The position numbers and the translations under genes are program-made. A stretch of 64,000 bases of DNA. It comes from Dermatemys mawii (taxonomy: Eukaryota > Chordata > Testudines > Dermatemydidae). The notes beneath the pieces are model-generated. The model was not told where the DNA came from. It searched no databases and was given only the letters and a program-made list of their open reading frames with translations. Where the stretch lies: NCBI GenBank assembly GCA_007922305.1, contig ML677386.1, positions 14,649,585 to 14,713,584 on the forward strand. Direction: 5' to 3'. The number at the start of each line of letters is the position of its first letter. Position 1 is the first letter of the stretch. Positions 25,223-36,490 of this stretch are shown piece after piece.

Positions 25223-25264
25223 CTGCAGGGATCCCGACAGGGGAGTCTAAAGGTGCAGGGACTC

Positions 25265-25563
25265 TTAAGGAATGTCTACACAACAGCTGGGAGCATGTTT
25301 CCCATCCCAGGTAGACAGATACGCTATGTACTAGCTCTGCTTGAGCTAGTGCACTAAAAATAGCGCTATGACAGCAGCCGCTCACGCTAGCCACCCAAGT
25401 GCCCACCCAGGTGGTTGGGCAAGTTTGCGGTTGGGCAGCCATCCCACGTTGCCGCAGCCACACGGCTACGCTTCTTGGTAGGCACTAACTCCGCTCAAGC
25501 TAGCCTATCTCACTGTCTGTCTGCACTAGGAAGCATACTCCCAGCTGCTGTGTCGACTTATTA
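25265..25563. mobile_element. Harbinger-type MITE
   Basis: The left arm GTCTACACAACAGCTGGGAG and right arm (inverted) GTCGACACAGCAGCTGGGAG match at 18 of 20 positions and are flanked by TTA on both sides, the Harbinger target. It contains ATAGCGCTAT at 25360-25369, the palindrome also found twice in the end of the Harbinger at 1-1757. It has no coding capacity. Confidence 0.75.
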
Positions 25564-28442
25564 GGCTCTAAGGCTTAGAGGGGAAAGAGGAGAGACCCTT
25601 TTATGCATGATTCCTCCTCCATTTCTATTGTAACGTGTCTCAAGAATAGTGAAGGCAGGTGAATTTGAGGAGCAGACTGGACTTTCAGGAAGAGGTTTGT
25701 AGATAAGGCTGCTTAATGCCTTGCTTTGTTGGTTGCAAAGACTGAAAGTAGAGCCTTTCTGTGATGTGGTAGACCTATTACAATGAAGCAAGCCGGGGCC
25801 TTTTTGCATTAAAAACAGGCAGCCCAGAGTACTAAAGGTATGTGTTAAACTTCCCTTAAGCCTCTTTTCCCCCCGCCGTCTTGCTCCTGATGCTACAGCC
25901 CTGCATACCTGCTTCCTCCTACTTTAAGCACTGTGGCCTGAATTCTAAGTTACGCCAAGGTTCCTTTATGCCTATTTTATGGCTGTTACCTTGCCAGAGT
26001 GCCACAATGGGAGCTTCTTGTAAATGACAAATAGCGGCCCTAAATTGGTAGGGCCTGGTCACAGATTTGTCTTTAGGTCAGTGAATATGATCAAGAGAAA
26101 TTCAGCTTTCCTCTAATGCTAATATCCCTCAGCTTCTCTGGTGCTTGTGTGGCCCAATTACTGTGTGTTACCACTGACACATTCTCTAGAGAGCTACAGT
26201 AAGACAACAGATCTTCAAAGTCAAAGCTTTATTAAATTAAAATGTCTCACGCCTGAAATCATGGGCTTGAAAACATTCATCTCTGTCCGTTGCTGCCTCC
26301 TACTGTACCAGCAACATGGTTTTTTCCCTTCTGCCACTGTTACCATGGGTACAGCCTTGCGTGGAGTGGGGTCACCTTTCCTTTTCAAGAAAAATCAATG
26401 AAAGATTTCATTTTCACTAGTTCCACTATTCCCCTGCTAGTCATGCGCTCCATCGGTTTTTAGTTCCTGAAGGTTAAATTCTCAGAAATTAAATGTGACC
26501 TCAACACATGGGGGCAGAGGAAGGAAAGCAGCTGTCAAGTAGTGAAATACACACAGGCACAGATTTATTAAACAGCAATGCACCTGAGTGAAACCTCAAG
26601 CAACATTTTACCCCCCTCTCGGCCCCCTGTAAGCTTGAAACTAACACTGTTTTCAGTATGTCTACAAGGATGAGCTTTTCTGCTAGTTAAACTGGGAGTT
26701 TTATGCTTAGAATAAACTCTTGAAAGAGAGAGATCAGTGACAGGCTTCACATTCTTGACAGCCATATGGCTCCCACAATGCTTAATCGCTGAAATTGACA
26801 GTGATATTCTCTTAGCTGTTACTCTGAAACTTACTGTCCTGTCTCTGCCCTTTCACACACACACCCCAACACATACAACTCAAAGCAAGACTTTAAAAAT
26901 CATTTTTGTATAACCTGGTGTTAGAGAGGAAGCGGGAGAGAGAGAAATGGGGAAGCGAGTGGAAATCTTGCTTTACACTATATTTGCAAACATTGCCAAG
27001 CTGAGGATGGCATTAGGTACCTTCCAGGAGCTTTCCATCACCTGCAGATTCATCAACAACAGGGGAATTCTCTGACATCCCCCTTACAGCAGCTTTTTGC
27101 AGCCTCAGCAGTGCAAAATGGTTGTAGCAGGGGTCTTGGACCGAGCATATTTAGTTTAGACTAAAGGAACTACACTCATGCTTACAGTTAAGCGTCTAAG
27201 TAAGTATCAAGACTATCAATGCAATCCAGCTTTAAAATGGCAGTGCTATATACTGGTGCTAAAACCACTCCACTACTGTGAGGAAGGGATTAAAAAATCT
27301 GGCAAAAGTATATATTCTAAAATCCTGGGAATAGTTGGGAGGAAGAGGGAGTGTTGTCCCCCCAAACTGCAAGTCTCAGGCAGACGTGGGATTTGCATCT
27401 CCCCCCTTGCATGGTACCTGTGGTCTGACTAGAGCTCTCCCACACACCCCCAGTATAGAAGTCAAACTACACCCATGTTTAAAATGTGCATAACCTAAAG
27501 AACACTGAAACCTGAATCTTCTATTAACAGACCAGAGCCAACAGCAATGGTGCCTACTTGTGAGCCCATGTGTTTTACCAGGGTGGAGGTATCTCCAGAA
27601 CACAGCTGAAAGGAAAATTCACTCTCCTTATCCATTTGATCCACCGTGAGCACCCTCTCTGAAGACTTCAGTATGATGTGGACACACATCAATTCTTAGG
27701 GTGTTCATTTTAGCTGGGCCACTACATACCTGCTATATGATATGGACTTATGGACAAAATCACTTTGGCTGGATTTAAACCAATCACAATTTTAAACCAA
27801 TGACTTAGTTTACCATTACCTGGTCCCAAGTCCAGTAATGCCCTGACTCCAAAATATACTGCAACAATTAGATGGAGGAATATATGTGTTAATGCCTAAA
27901 CTTCTGGTTATTTTTAACTGAGACTTATACGTTTCCTTGTGAATTTCCCCAAACCCCCTACAGAGTCAATATAAATCTTTGATATAGAGCAAGGAAGAGG
28001 GTTTTTTTACTTCCCAACAGCTGTTTTCCCTTAACCATTGGGTTCAGCACTGCTATTATATTAGTGTGGAAGGGGATCTAAGACTGCCCAAATTGTCACA
28101 TATGTAAGAGCCACTTGGTTTCACTCTAAAAATATTTTCTTTTGAATGACCATCTGAACAAGTAATACACGGTGTGAGCACAAGAGGCCCTCTGGGCTTT
28201 CACAGTTCTTCTTCATTATAGTTTTTTTGCAGGTAGGAAAAGCTAGTCGATTACAAAAGTTTATTAAAATTGAATACACGCCATCTGGATTAAACGCTCT
28301 TCTGCTGACAGCATCAATGCTTCATCTCTAACTGCAAGTAACTACTTGTCGATAATATCTTGTCTGCCGTTTTTGAAGTGCAGAGGATAAAACCCACCGC
28401 CCAAAGCACACACTCTTCCTAGGCGAAAAGAGACAGTACTTA
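25564..28442. other. Intergenic, 2.9 kb, no gene recognised
   Basis: No coding or repeat signal I can name. Confidence 0.4.
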
Positions 28443-28802
28443 CAGTGCCAGGAGCGTAGCTACGGGTGGGCCTGGGTGAGCCTCAGCTCCCCTCCCCCTT
28501 AACCTCCAGACCCTATCAAATCTGTGCATGGGTGTAGTGCTGCCAGAGCGGCCCAGTGCATCACTTGGGCAATTGAAATCTAGGATGGAGCTCCACATCC
28601 ACCTTTCAGAAAGCTACTCTCCGGCAGTTCTGCCTTGCCATTTTCTGAGCCACCCTGTGTGCAAGCCCAGCTCGGCAGGTGAAACTCTGGGCTAGGAAGA
28701 GGGTGTGGGGGCCGGGGAGAAGCTGATCAAGCACAGTCTGTCATTGCCCATCCACCCAAAAGTCAGGGCCTACCCAAATTTCTAATCCTAGCTACGCCAC
28801 TG
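28443..28802. mobile_element. CAGTG-ended DNA transposon remnant, TTA flanks
   Basis: The left end CAGTGCCAGGAGCGTAGCTA and right end TAGCTACGCCACTG share the inverted block CAGTGNN...GCGTAGCTA. Both sides are flanked by TTA (28440-28442 and 28803-28805). The 360-bp interior is non-coding. Confidence 0.6.
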
Positions 28803-29418
28803 TTACGTGGAGGCAAAGGGTGGGAAGAAAGGTGGTTCGTTCTTTCTCTGAGATGAGCTGGAAAGATGACAATACAGCAACTGAAAGGGGAGTTAAATAT
28901 TCCACATCTTTTCTTGTGAGTTAAGTGGCAGATCATGTGAAGACGAGACTAAAGGGGAATAGCCCCAAGGCCCTGGGACAGGAAAGACTTCCAGTGATGT
29001 CAATGAACTTTGGATCAGGCCCTATGGGCCTATTCCCGTATGTAAAGATAATGCAATACATGAATTCTTGTGAGATTGGGGCCTTAGTGTTTTAAAAAGA
29101 GGAAAAAATCCTCACCCATTTGATTATACTGCTTAAAAACATGATCACATAATTAAATACCACCCTGAATTGCCTATGTACAGAGGAAGGAGTTAAGCAC
29201 AATTGCTGACACAACTCAGCCTTTTCTCGTGGGTGGAATTCAACCCTGTTCCGGCAGCTGGAAGCCTGTCAGCACTGCCTGCCTCCTTCCTGCTCCATAT
29301 GACATCATAACCTGGGACAAGCTTAGTATTTTGTGAGACTGTCTTAATAAAACTCAGGCCCAGGTTTGTTTTATGCTAGGATCTGCTCAGCATAGGACCT
29401 GTAGTCCTCTGAGGGTAT
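28803..29418. other. Intergenic, nothing recognised
   Basis: No gene or clear repeat. Confidence 0.35.
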
Positions 29419-29712
29419 TGTTACGCTCATAAGAAGCACATGGGATCTTTCTCAGGGCAAAAGGCAATGCTGCAACACATTTATTGAAGATATAACAGTT
29501 AGCATATGCATTCAATCTCACAGACAGACACACACTCACTGTCCCGCCGGTCAGTGTTAGTTTCAAGTCCAGAGTCTGGATTATTCTAGTGGCCAGCTAG
29601 GTTGATCATGGGCAGGTAGAAGTCAGGTTTTGTCGGTCACGACATGATGCTCTGGGGAAGTCTTGGCAGGACAAACACAAAGTTTCATGACAAGGCACCC
29701 TGTGTATATAGT

Positions 29713-30500
29713 ACGAGGAGTACTTGTGGCACCTTAGAGACTAACAATTTTGGGGGGGCGTAAGCTTTTGTGGGCTAAAACCCACTTTATCAGATATACA
29801 GAGTGGAACATACAGTAGGAAGATACATATACAGAGAACATGGAAAAAATGGGGATTGTCGTACCAACTGTAAGAGAGACTAATCAATTAAGGAGAGCGA
29901 TTATCAGCAGGAGAAAAAAGTTTGTAGTGATAATCAGGCTAGCCCATTTCAAACAGTTGACAAGAAGGTGTGAGTAATAGCAGGGGAAAACTAGTATGGG
30001 GAAATAGATTTCAGTTTGTGTAGTGACCCAGCCACTCCCACTCTTTATTCAAACCTAATTTAATGGTATCCAGCTTGCACATTAATTCCAGTTCAGCAGT
30101 TTCTTGTTGGAGTCTGTTTTTGAACTTTTTCTGTTGAAGAATTGCCACTTTTCTGTCTGTTACTGAGTGACCAGAGAGGTTGAAGTGTTCTACTGGTTTT
30201 TGAATGTTATGATTCCTGATGTCAGACTTGCGTCCGTTTATTTTTTTTGCATTATCACTACAACAGTGTTTTTTTTTTCTCCTGCTGATAATAGCTCACC
30301 TTAATTGAATAGTCTCTTAGAGTTGGTATGGAAACCACCATTTTTTCATGTTCTCTGTATCTATTTATCTAGCTATCTTCTATGAAGTCGGTTTCAGCCC
30401 ACAAAAGCTTATGCCCAAATAAATTTTTTAGTCTCTAAGGTGCCACAAATATTCATCATTCTTTTTGCGGATACAGATTAACATGGCTACCACTCTGAAA
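29713..30500 (-). mobile_element. Penelope-like retroelement insertion
   Basis: A 788-bp insertion flanked by the 14-bp duplication CCTGTGTATATAGT (29699-29712 and 30501-30514). It holds the end of a Penelope-type GIY-YIG endonuclease frame on the minus strand (30011-30244). Inverted copies of one terminal segment bound this frame, one at the left (29713 to about 29960) and one at the right (about 30275-30500). Both contain the block that reads AAAGCTTATGCCCAAATAAA on the plus strand at 30407-30426. Penelope-like elements are known for pseudo-LTRs that may be inverted. Confidence 0.8.
30011..30244 (-). pseudogene. Penelope-like element, C-terminal end of GIY-YIG endonuclease
   Basis: An uninterrupted 77-codon minus-strand frame ending in TGA at 30011-30013. 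It reads from the middle of the GIY-YIG nuclease (NGRKSDIRNHNIQKP, then HFNLSGHSVTD and KVAILQQKKFKNRLQ) to the C-terminus (KLGLNKEWEWLGHYTN). The reverse transcriptase and the catalytic GIY/YIG strands are absent, so the copy is 5' truncated and cannot transpose. The lack of stops in the surviving piece suggests a moderately young insertion. Family assignment is from recognised motifs. Confidence 0.8.
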
Positions 30501-31274
30501 CCTGTGTATATAGTGATTTTCCTTCATTGGGACCAATGAGTTTTGTACCATCATGCTATAATCAATTGTTTGACGCATCCTTGTTTCCTTAAATTGTTTT
30601 TCTCATCCTTTATTTTGCTCTTTCATCGAGTCTCTCAAGGAGTTATGCTGGTTTTGGTCACAGCTATCTTGTCCCCATTGATAGGTGCCTGTCTCATCTT
30701 TAGAGTCATCAATCTGCCCTCCTCTGACATTTCAATAAGGGCATCTGTCTTTGGTTCCTCCCTAGAACATTGGTTCGGTGATGACCTTCACACTTATCTC
30801 TTAACACACACGCTCCTCATTCAGATGCAACACAGAATTGATTTACACAGAGCATTTGAACAGGAATATCAAATTGCAAGAGAAAACAATCCATTGCATT
30901 CTTTTACTTGTTTTAAAATACTAAACCTACAACAAAGAGGTGACCCTAAAAGGTCTATTACTGCCTTGGAATCATCTCAGACACAGATTCTGGTTGATGC
31001 ATTTTTACCAATGGCCCTTTAGGCCATTCCTTTCTGCTATTTAAAAAGGGTGGCTGGCAGGATATGATCAAATCATACCCCAATACATGCTACATTATTA
31101 TTTTTTATCCTTCATTTTAAATTATACAAAATACAAACATAAAATCCTATTACTACAGTATGTCTACATAGGAATGATAAAACCAGTTGACTCTGGCTCT
31201 GGGACTGAAAAACTGCTATGTAGTCATTCAGGCTCAGACTCTGGGATCCTGTCAGGCTGGAGGGTCCCAGAGCT

Positions 31275-31497
31275 CACGGGCTGGTCTACACTACGGGGAG
31301 GGATCGACTAAAGATACGCTGACTTCAGCTACATTATTCACATAGCTGAAGTCAGCGTATCTTCAGCCAACTCACCTGCCGTCCTCAGTTCTGGAGTCGA
31401 TGGGAGCACTGCTGGCGATCGATTTATTGCGTCTTAATGAGATGTGATAAATCGATCGCTACCCGCCGATCCAGAGGGTAGTCAAGACCTACACTTA
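31275..31497. mobile_element. Harbinger MITE with internal hairpin
   Basis: The left end carries GGTCTACACTAC, shared with the complete Harbinger at 40740, and the right end is a diverged inverse. The interior contains AAGATACGCTGACTTCAGCT and its inverse AGCTGAAGTCAGCGTATCTT separated by about 11 bases, a near-perfect hairpin, and the pair ATCGATTTAT / ATAAATCGAT. Confidence 0.7.
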
Positions 31498-33329
31498 GTC
31501 TCCATCCCGAGCATTTACACAGTGATTTTAGCCCCATAAGCCTGAGTCAGCTGACCCGGGCCAACCATAATCATGGCCAGGGTCTATTATCCCTGTGTAG
31601 ATGTACCCCGACAGTTAATCTCATTTGCCTCTGCACAATAGCTAGCAACTTGACTGCGGTTGCCAATTCTTCAGTGCATAACTGCATGTGAAACCCTATT
31701 TCCCATGAATATTTTTATTAGTGAAACAGTTTTTGATTGATATGCCTGGAAACTGAAGCCCCCTATTTCATCAACAGAAAAGCTACATGGGAAGCAATTC
31801 AGCTGTCTGTGGAGAATTACCTGAGGCATTAAAAAAATAGTTTTCTCCAGCCGCTTTCCCTCTTGGGAACTCTCTGCCGAGACTGACAAAGCATATCATT
31901 TGTGGCAATTGTGGTAGTGGCTGGTAGATGTGGACTCTCAGAAAAGAACTGAGATATTCCAGTTGTTGGCCATTTCATCTCACGTGTCACTAGTTACTTG
32001 GGCTGGATTTGTGACCTGGAAATGAAAAACCTCTGTATCCCATTACTAATCACCTGAGCCATAAAGTGTTACATCAATGTAAATTTCCTGTCAATCGCAT
32101 GTACACGCTTGCAAATCTTATTTTACACATACACATTGAGGTATTCTCACCCATTTTCATAGGCATGTGTGCACAGAATGTTGACAGCATTTTTTTTAAA
32201 AAAATCTGAATTTTGAAAAAATGCACAATTATTTGCTCAAAAGTTCTTTGGGAGGGAGAGGAGGGAATGATACCAGGCTGTGAAGAAAGATGCTAAATTC
32301 AGTCTGAAAGATAAGAGTGTAAAGTGACTGGGGGAAGACAGGGTGTTGCGTGGGTAGCTTTAAAATTGAAACACTTGGGCAACCTTATTTATAGGTGGTG
32401 GTTTGTACTCTAGTTTGATGGTGTGGCAGAGTTGCTAGTACTGCAGTGACCTTTGGAGGGAGGAAGTACTTCATGGTGCTTTGTAGCAAAGCAGTTGATG
32501 GGCTCAACAGTTCTGTCTAAGGCTAGAAAGGAGGCTGTCCCCCAGCCATCTTAGCTGGAAGGATAGGTGAATATCAACAATTACTTTGAGGATAATCAGA
32601 AATGGCAGGCATGCAGGGACGAAATCAGAGTGTACAAAGCATGAATGTTTAAGTACTCTGAGTAACTTTACATAGAAATCAATTCACCATCTAATTCAAG
32701 AATAGACAAAGAGTGGGGGCTGGTTCTTCGGCTTCTTGCATCTTGTGGTACTGGTACTTCACACTACTTGCACATCTGTTAATGACTCTCCAAAGTGCAA
32801 GGCAGTGAAAAGTCAGGCCCAATGTTTAAATGGAAAGAGTTGGAAAATAGTACAAAAGTGTGTAAGAGAGGGGTTTTCTCCACTTTCACACACTTGTCTT
32901 TTACCTTTCCCTCTACTGTTTCCAGTGCGGGGGTGGCAGGGGGTTGGGCAGGGAAAAGTATAAAGGTAGATAAGGCAGAGGGAGGAGAGGACCTTGAAAA
33001 TCTGGAAACCGAAAATGGAAAACCAACATTTTTCAGTTTCCAAAAACAAAATTACACTTTAAGACAAATCAAAGAAAATGTACATTTTGTTTTGAAAATA
33101 ACAGAAAACCTGATTTTTGGGGGGTTGGGGGGGGCGGTTGAAAAATTTAGGCTATTTCCCAGGATGGTTTTTTCCACAGGAAGAATTTTAATTTTTGAGT
33201 CAGCTCTACTTTTGAGATTAATTTCTTGTAAATTTAAAAAAATTCAATTTCCTTCCTCAATGTTCATACCCTTTTGATGCTTGTAGGCAGTTTCATAAAC
33301 CCCTCTTCTCACAGCTTTAAATGATAGGG
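31498..33329. other. Intergenic, repeat-derived open frames only
   Basis: The 160-codon plus-strand frame at 32795-33277 is AT-rich. It contains a short block (DLENLETEN) that recurs at 46478-46505 and ends in the AACATTTT/CAGCTCTA-type repeat seen also near 51150, 61070 and 62350. I treat it as repeat sequence. Confidence 0.5.
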
Positions 33330-33445
33330 TATGGAAGAAAAATTCCCTCCGGCACAGGAATTACTGGGAAATGTTCTGTAGCCTGTGTTTTGAAGGAGAT
33401 CAACTAGATGCTACTGGTCCCTTCTGGCCTTAAGATCTATGAATC
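33330..33445 (+). repeat. CR1/SINE 3' tail fragment
   Basis: It contains TGGTCCCTTCTGGCCTTAAG followed by ATCTATGAATCC, the standard 3' tail of turtle CR1-related repeats, plus strand. Confidence 0.7.
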
Positions 33446-33944
33446 CATATCTTAGGCAACCCATATAGATTCTGTTTTTAATCATTCCTCCTATGTCCGT
33501 AATCTGTTAGTGAGAATTCCGTGTCCTCTGCAGGCCATTACATTATCTGTCATTAAGGTACCATGCTACAGGAAGATTTCACTCTGTCATCATCCTTTTT
33601 GTGTGTATGTTTTCCCTAGTTAATTTTTCGTCCAAGGCCCCAGGAATCCTTTGCTTCAAGCTATGCTTACTTTCTTGGTTAATTACACACTTGCTTACTT
33701 ATGCATACAAAATAGGCTGCAATATCACTCCTAGCATTGCCTAAGAGGATTTCTGTGGAAGGATTCAAAGATGTGCAACATAACACACAGTTTAATTATC
33801 CAAGATCAATTCTAAGTGCTTCAAACAGTCATTTAGATGACCTTATATATGTATATGCATGTGCCTGAAAATTTACTGTTATCTACTATTGTAAATCTTT
33901 CTCTGTGAAGACAGAAGTAATGTTGTTAGGTTCACTGTTATGAA

Positions 33945-34060
33945 ATGTGATTTGTATTGTAATAATGCCCATGCACCCCATTCATGGGCCTGCTAGGCTC
34001 TGTGTAAACACACAGAACAAAAAGATAGTCTCTGATGCCAAAGGCCTTGCAATCTCAGTA
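33945..34060. repeat. Amniote interspersed repeat tail
   Basis: It contains a block reading ACACAGAACAAAAAGATAGT and further decayed sequence of a repeat I know from many sauropsid genomes. A related copy is at 39940-40040. Confidence 0.55.
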
Positions 34061-34082
34061 CTTACCTAACTTACCCTGCATC

Positions 34083-34620
34083 TCGGGTTGCCAAGTGTCC
34101 GGTTTTCGACCCGAACACCCAATCAGAAAGGGACCGTGGCAGCTCTGGTCAGCACTCCTGACCAGGCTGCTAAAAGTCTGGTTGGCAGCGCAGTGGGGCC
34201 AAGGCAAACTCCCACCCTGCCCTGGCTCCACGCGGCTCCTGGAAGGAGTGGCATGTCCCTCAGGTTTGCTCTTAAGCAGAGGGATGGCCAGGAGGCCTCT
34301 GTGTGCTGCCCCTGCCCACAGGCACCGCCCTGAGAACCAGCTCTGCAGTTTCCATTGGCTGGGAAGCTGTGGCAGGAGTGAATCCAGGGCTGCCAGGCTC
34401 TTTGTCTGGCTGCTGGGGCTCAGCACTGTGGGTTCAACTGCTACCTCAGATGATCCAGCAAGAGCCAGAATGTGCATGTCCCGGCTGCTGTGTGGGATCG
34501 CTCCCAGGTATGGGGAGCAATGCCAGAAGCCCAGACAACGGTGGTCTGTCTACAGCATGAGCCCTTCTGGAGTATGCTGTTGGTCTATATGTCAGGTGCC
34601 TAATTACTTATACGGTACCT
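34083..34620. repeat. GC-rich turtle repeat (GGTTGCCAAGTGTCCGGTTT type)
   Basis: It begins GGTTGCCAAGTGTCCGGTTT and contains TTTCCATTGGCTGGGAAGC. This repeat is very frequent in turtle genomes. The 201-codon frame at 34035-34640 and its antisense at 34055-34477 are products of the GC-rich repeat and are not genes. Confidence 0.7.
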
Positions 34621-34676
34621 ACACAAGGTATGCACAATAATGATGATACCTACATGAATCCCCAGCCGTTGGGGAA

Positions 34677-35271
34677 TGTGATACAGCATGGCCAGAGGGC
34701 AGCAGGGGAGTGTAGAGGGAAGCCTTATGCCCTGAAGAGGGAAGCAAGTTTGCTAGAAGTTGGTTGGAGCACCTGGAGCCAATTAAGGCACCTGGAGCCA
34801 GTCACGTGATAAAAAAAAACCCTGCTTCAATCAGACAGGGGGAGGAGTTAAAGCAGAGTGGATTGAGTTGGAGCAGAGTGTTTGGTGTGGGAGCAGAGAG
34901 CAGTTTGGAGGAAAACAGAGGAGAGTTTGAAGAAGTGCTGTGTTGAGCTAAGGAGGCCCAGACCCTAGGTAAAGGGACACCTGGCTTGTGCTGAGAGAGG
35001 GCAGGAAGCCCCAGCAGATGAAGGGTAGGAGAAGGAAGTAGCCCAGGGAAAGGACTAGCTAGTTCAAGTGGTTTACTGTTATCCTCAGGGCCCCTGGGCT
35101 GGGACCTGGAGTAGAGGAGGGCAGGCCCGGGTCCCTGCCTTTCCACTCCCCTTCTCTAGGATACTAGTGGGGCAGTTAATACCCTGTTCAGGGGCAAGAA
35201 ATGGCGCCCTGAACCCCCCACAAGAAGAGAAAGCGTGGGACCCATCATAATAGTGCTGGCAATTTGCCACA
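34677..35271 (+). mobile_element. Solo LTR, family A, copy 3
   Basis: A 595-bp unit starting TGTGATACAGC and ending TTTGCCACA, flanked by GGAA (34673-34676, 35272-35275). It has a CCAATTAAGGC box and a TGATAAAAA TATA-like box at 34806-34814. The end of this copy (GGGACCCATCATAATAGTG) matches that of the inverted copy at 53055-53582. Confidence 0.8.
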
Positions 35272-36117
35272 GGAAACAGTGAGACAGCTTATGAAACCAC
35301 ACACCCCTGCATTTTATGGGAGCAGTTGGGGCTGCTGCTATCCAGAAAAATTAAAGACCTCATCCAAACAAAGGGTTAGCCCCTGCTCCTGCAAGAGCTC
35401 TGTGTAGATAGACTTGTGGCCACAGGGAACTCTGCTGAAGCCATTGGGACTACTCCCAATGCAGGATCAGGGTCTTGGTGGTGTAATAACTGAGTAAAGT
35501 AGGAGTAATGGCAACAGCTATTTCCTTTACTAGGGATTCAGCTGGAGCCGCTGTTTAAGTGACATTCTAACTACACAAAGCAGTAGTTGGATGCGCATCT
35601 CCAGGATGATGCCATAGAAGTACACAGTCTGACTACTAACTTTCTGTAATCTTATTTATTTAGCATTCAGAGTATAGATTTAAACAATCAAAAGTCAGGA
35701 AGTGAAACACTTAAGGGATGTCATTAACATTAAAAAAATCACCTATGACAAGACAAGAATGTAACATCTAAAGTTACTATGACTCAAATTGATTAGAGAG
35801 AAAAATATTTTCCTCCCTTTCTGTTTGTTCATTTAATACACTTGAGTGCATTCAGTATATAGTAAGTTCCCCCATTTCTCTGGTTGTTTGTGGTAACTGC
35901 TTAAAGTTTATTTGTTTTTGTTTTTTTAAGAAAAAAAAAAAACACCTGACAACAGTTCAAGCTGTCAGCTTCCTTTAAAATATCTCAGGGCAACATTAAC
36001 TTACTTGCCTTGCATATATGTTGTATTTTAATTGAAATTGGTGTGGGTGAATTAGTGTTGCCCAGCAAACCTTCTATTTCATTTCCCATCAGTAATGTTG
36101 CCTTACCCTATAATATT
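35272..36117. other. Intergenic, nothing recognised
   Basis: No gene. A-rich stretch near 35930-35942. Confidence 0.4.
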
Positions 36118-36240
36118 GCCTTAGCCTAGGATTTTTCAGTTAGCCTAGGGAAAGAGGTGGGGAGGAGCCTTGGGGAAGAGGCGGGGCAGGAATGAGGCAA
36201 GAGTTTCGATTTTCTGAAGTTAGAAAGTTGGCAACCCTAC
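36118..36240 (-). repeat. Turtle repeat with GGTTGCCAACTTTC end, minus strand
   Basis: On the minus strand it begins AGGGTTGCCAACTTTCTAAC and continues with CCCCGCCTCTTCCCCAAGG. Its start resembles that of the repeat at 34083. Confidence 0.6.
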
Positions 36241-36289
36241 CTGCATCCTATTTACTACTTTTTTCTAGCAGGATTACTGTATAGTGGGC

Positions 36290-36490
36290 CAAGCACAGGA
36301 ATGAGAACTAGGAAATCTAGTGTTTTAATCACTGAATCTAACAGTTTCCTATTTATCATAGAGGTTGAGCAATTTACCCATGTTCTATTTTGGTATCTGT
36401 AAAATGAGGATAACTTCTCTGTCTCCCATGGATGTTGTGAGGCTCAGTCAGCTCATGTTTGTACAACATTTTGAAGACTAAAACTGTTGA
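36290..36490 (+). repeat. MIR-type SINE
   Basis: Degraded head followed by the MIR core blocks TTGAGCAATTTACCCATGTT and GTATCTGTAAAATGAGGATA, and the tail GGATGTTGTGAGGCTCA. Confidence 0.75.

Larger units (their letters stand above)
29419..31157 (-). mobile_element. Probable solo LTR (about 0.94 kb), split by a Penelope-like insertion
   Basis: On the minus strand the unit begins TGTAGTAATAGGA and ends CGTAACA. It is flanked by GTAT on both sides (29415-29418, 31158-31161). In the same orientation there is a TATA box (TATATA, now duplicated at 29705-29710 and 30507-30512). An AATAAA signal (29480-29485) follows about 225 bp downstream, as expected for U3-R-U5. No internal retroviral gene adjoins it. 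The plus-strand 159-codon frame at 30543-31022 would be antisense to U3 and I do not call it a gene. The call rests on LTR architecture alone. Confidence 0.55.

Noticed and set aside
32795..33277. 160-codon plus-strand open frame
   Set aside because: Overlaps an AT-rich interspersed repeat; a short block recurs at 46478-46505 in another repeat context.
34035..34640. 201-codon plus-strand open frame and its antisense frame
   Set aside because: Lies wholly in a GC-rich repeat frequent in turtles; composition is Pro/Ser/Gly/Trp-rich and no domain is visible.
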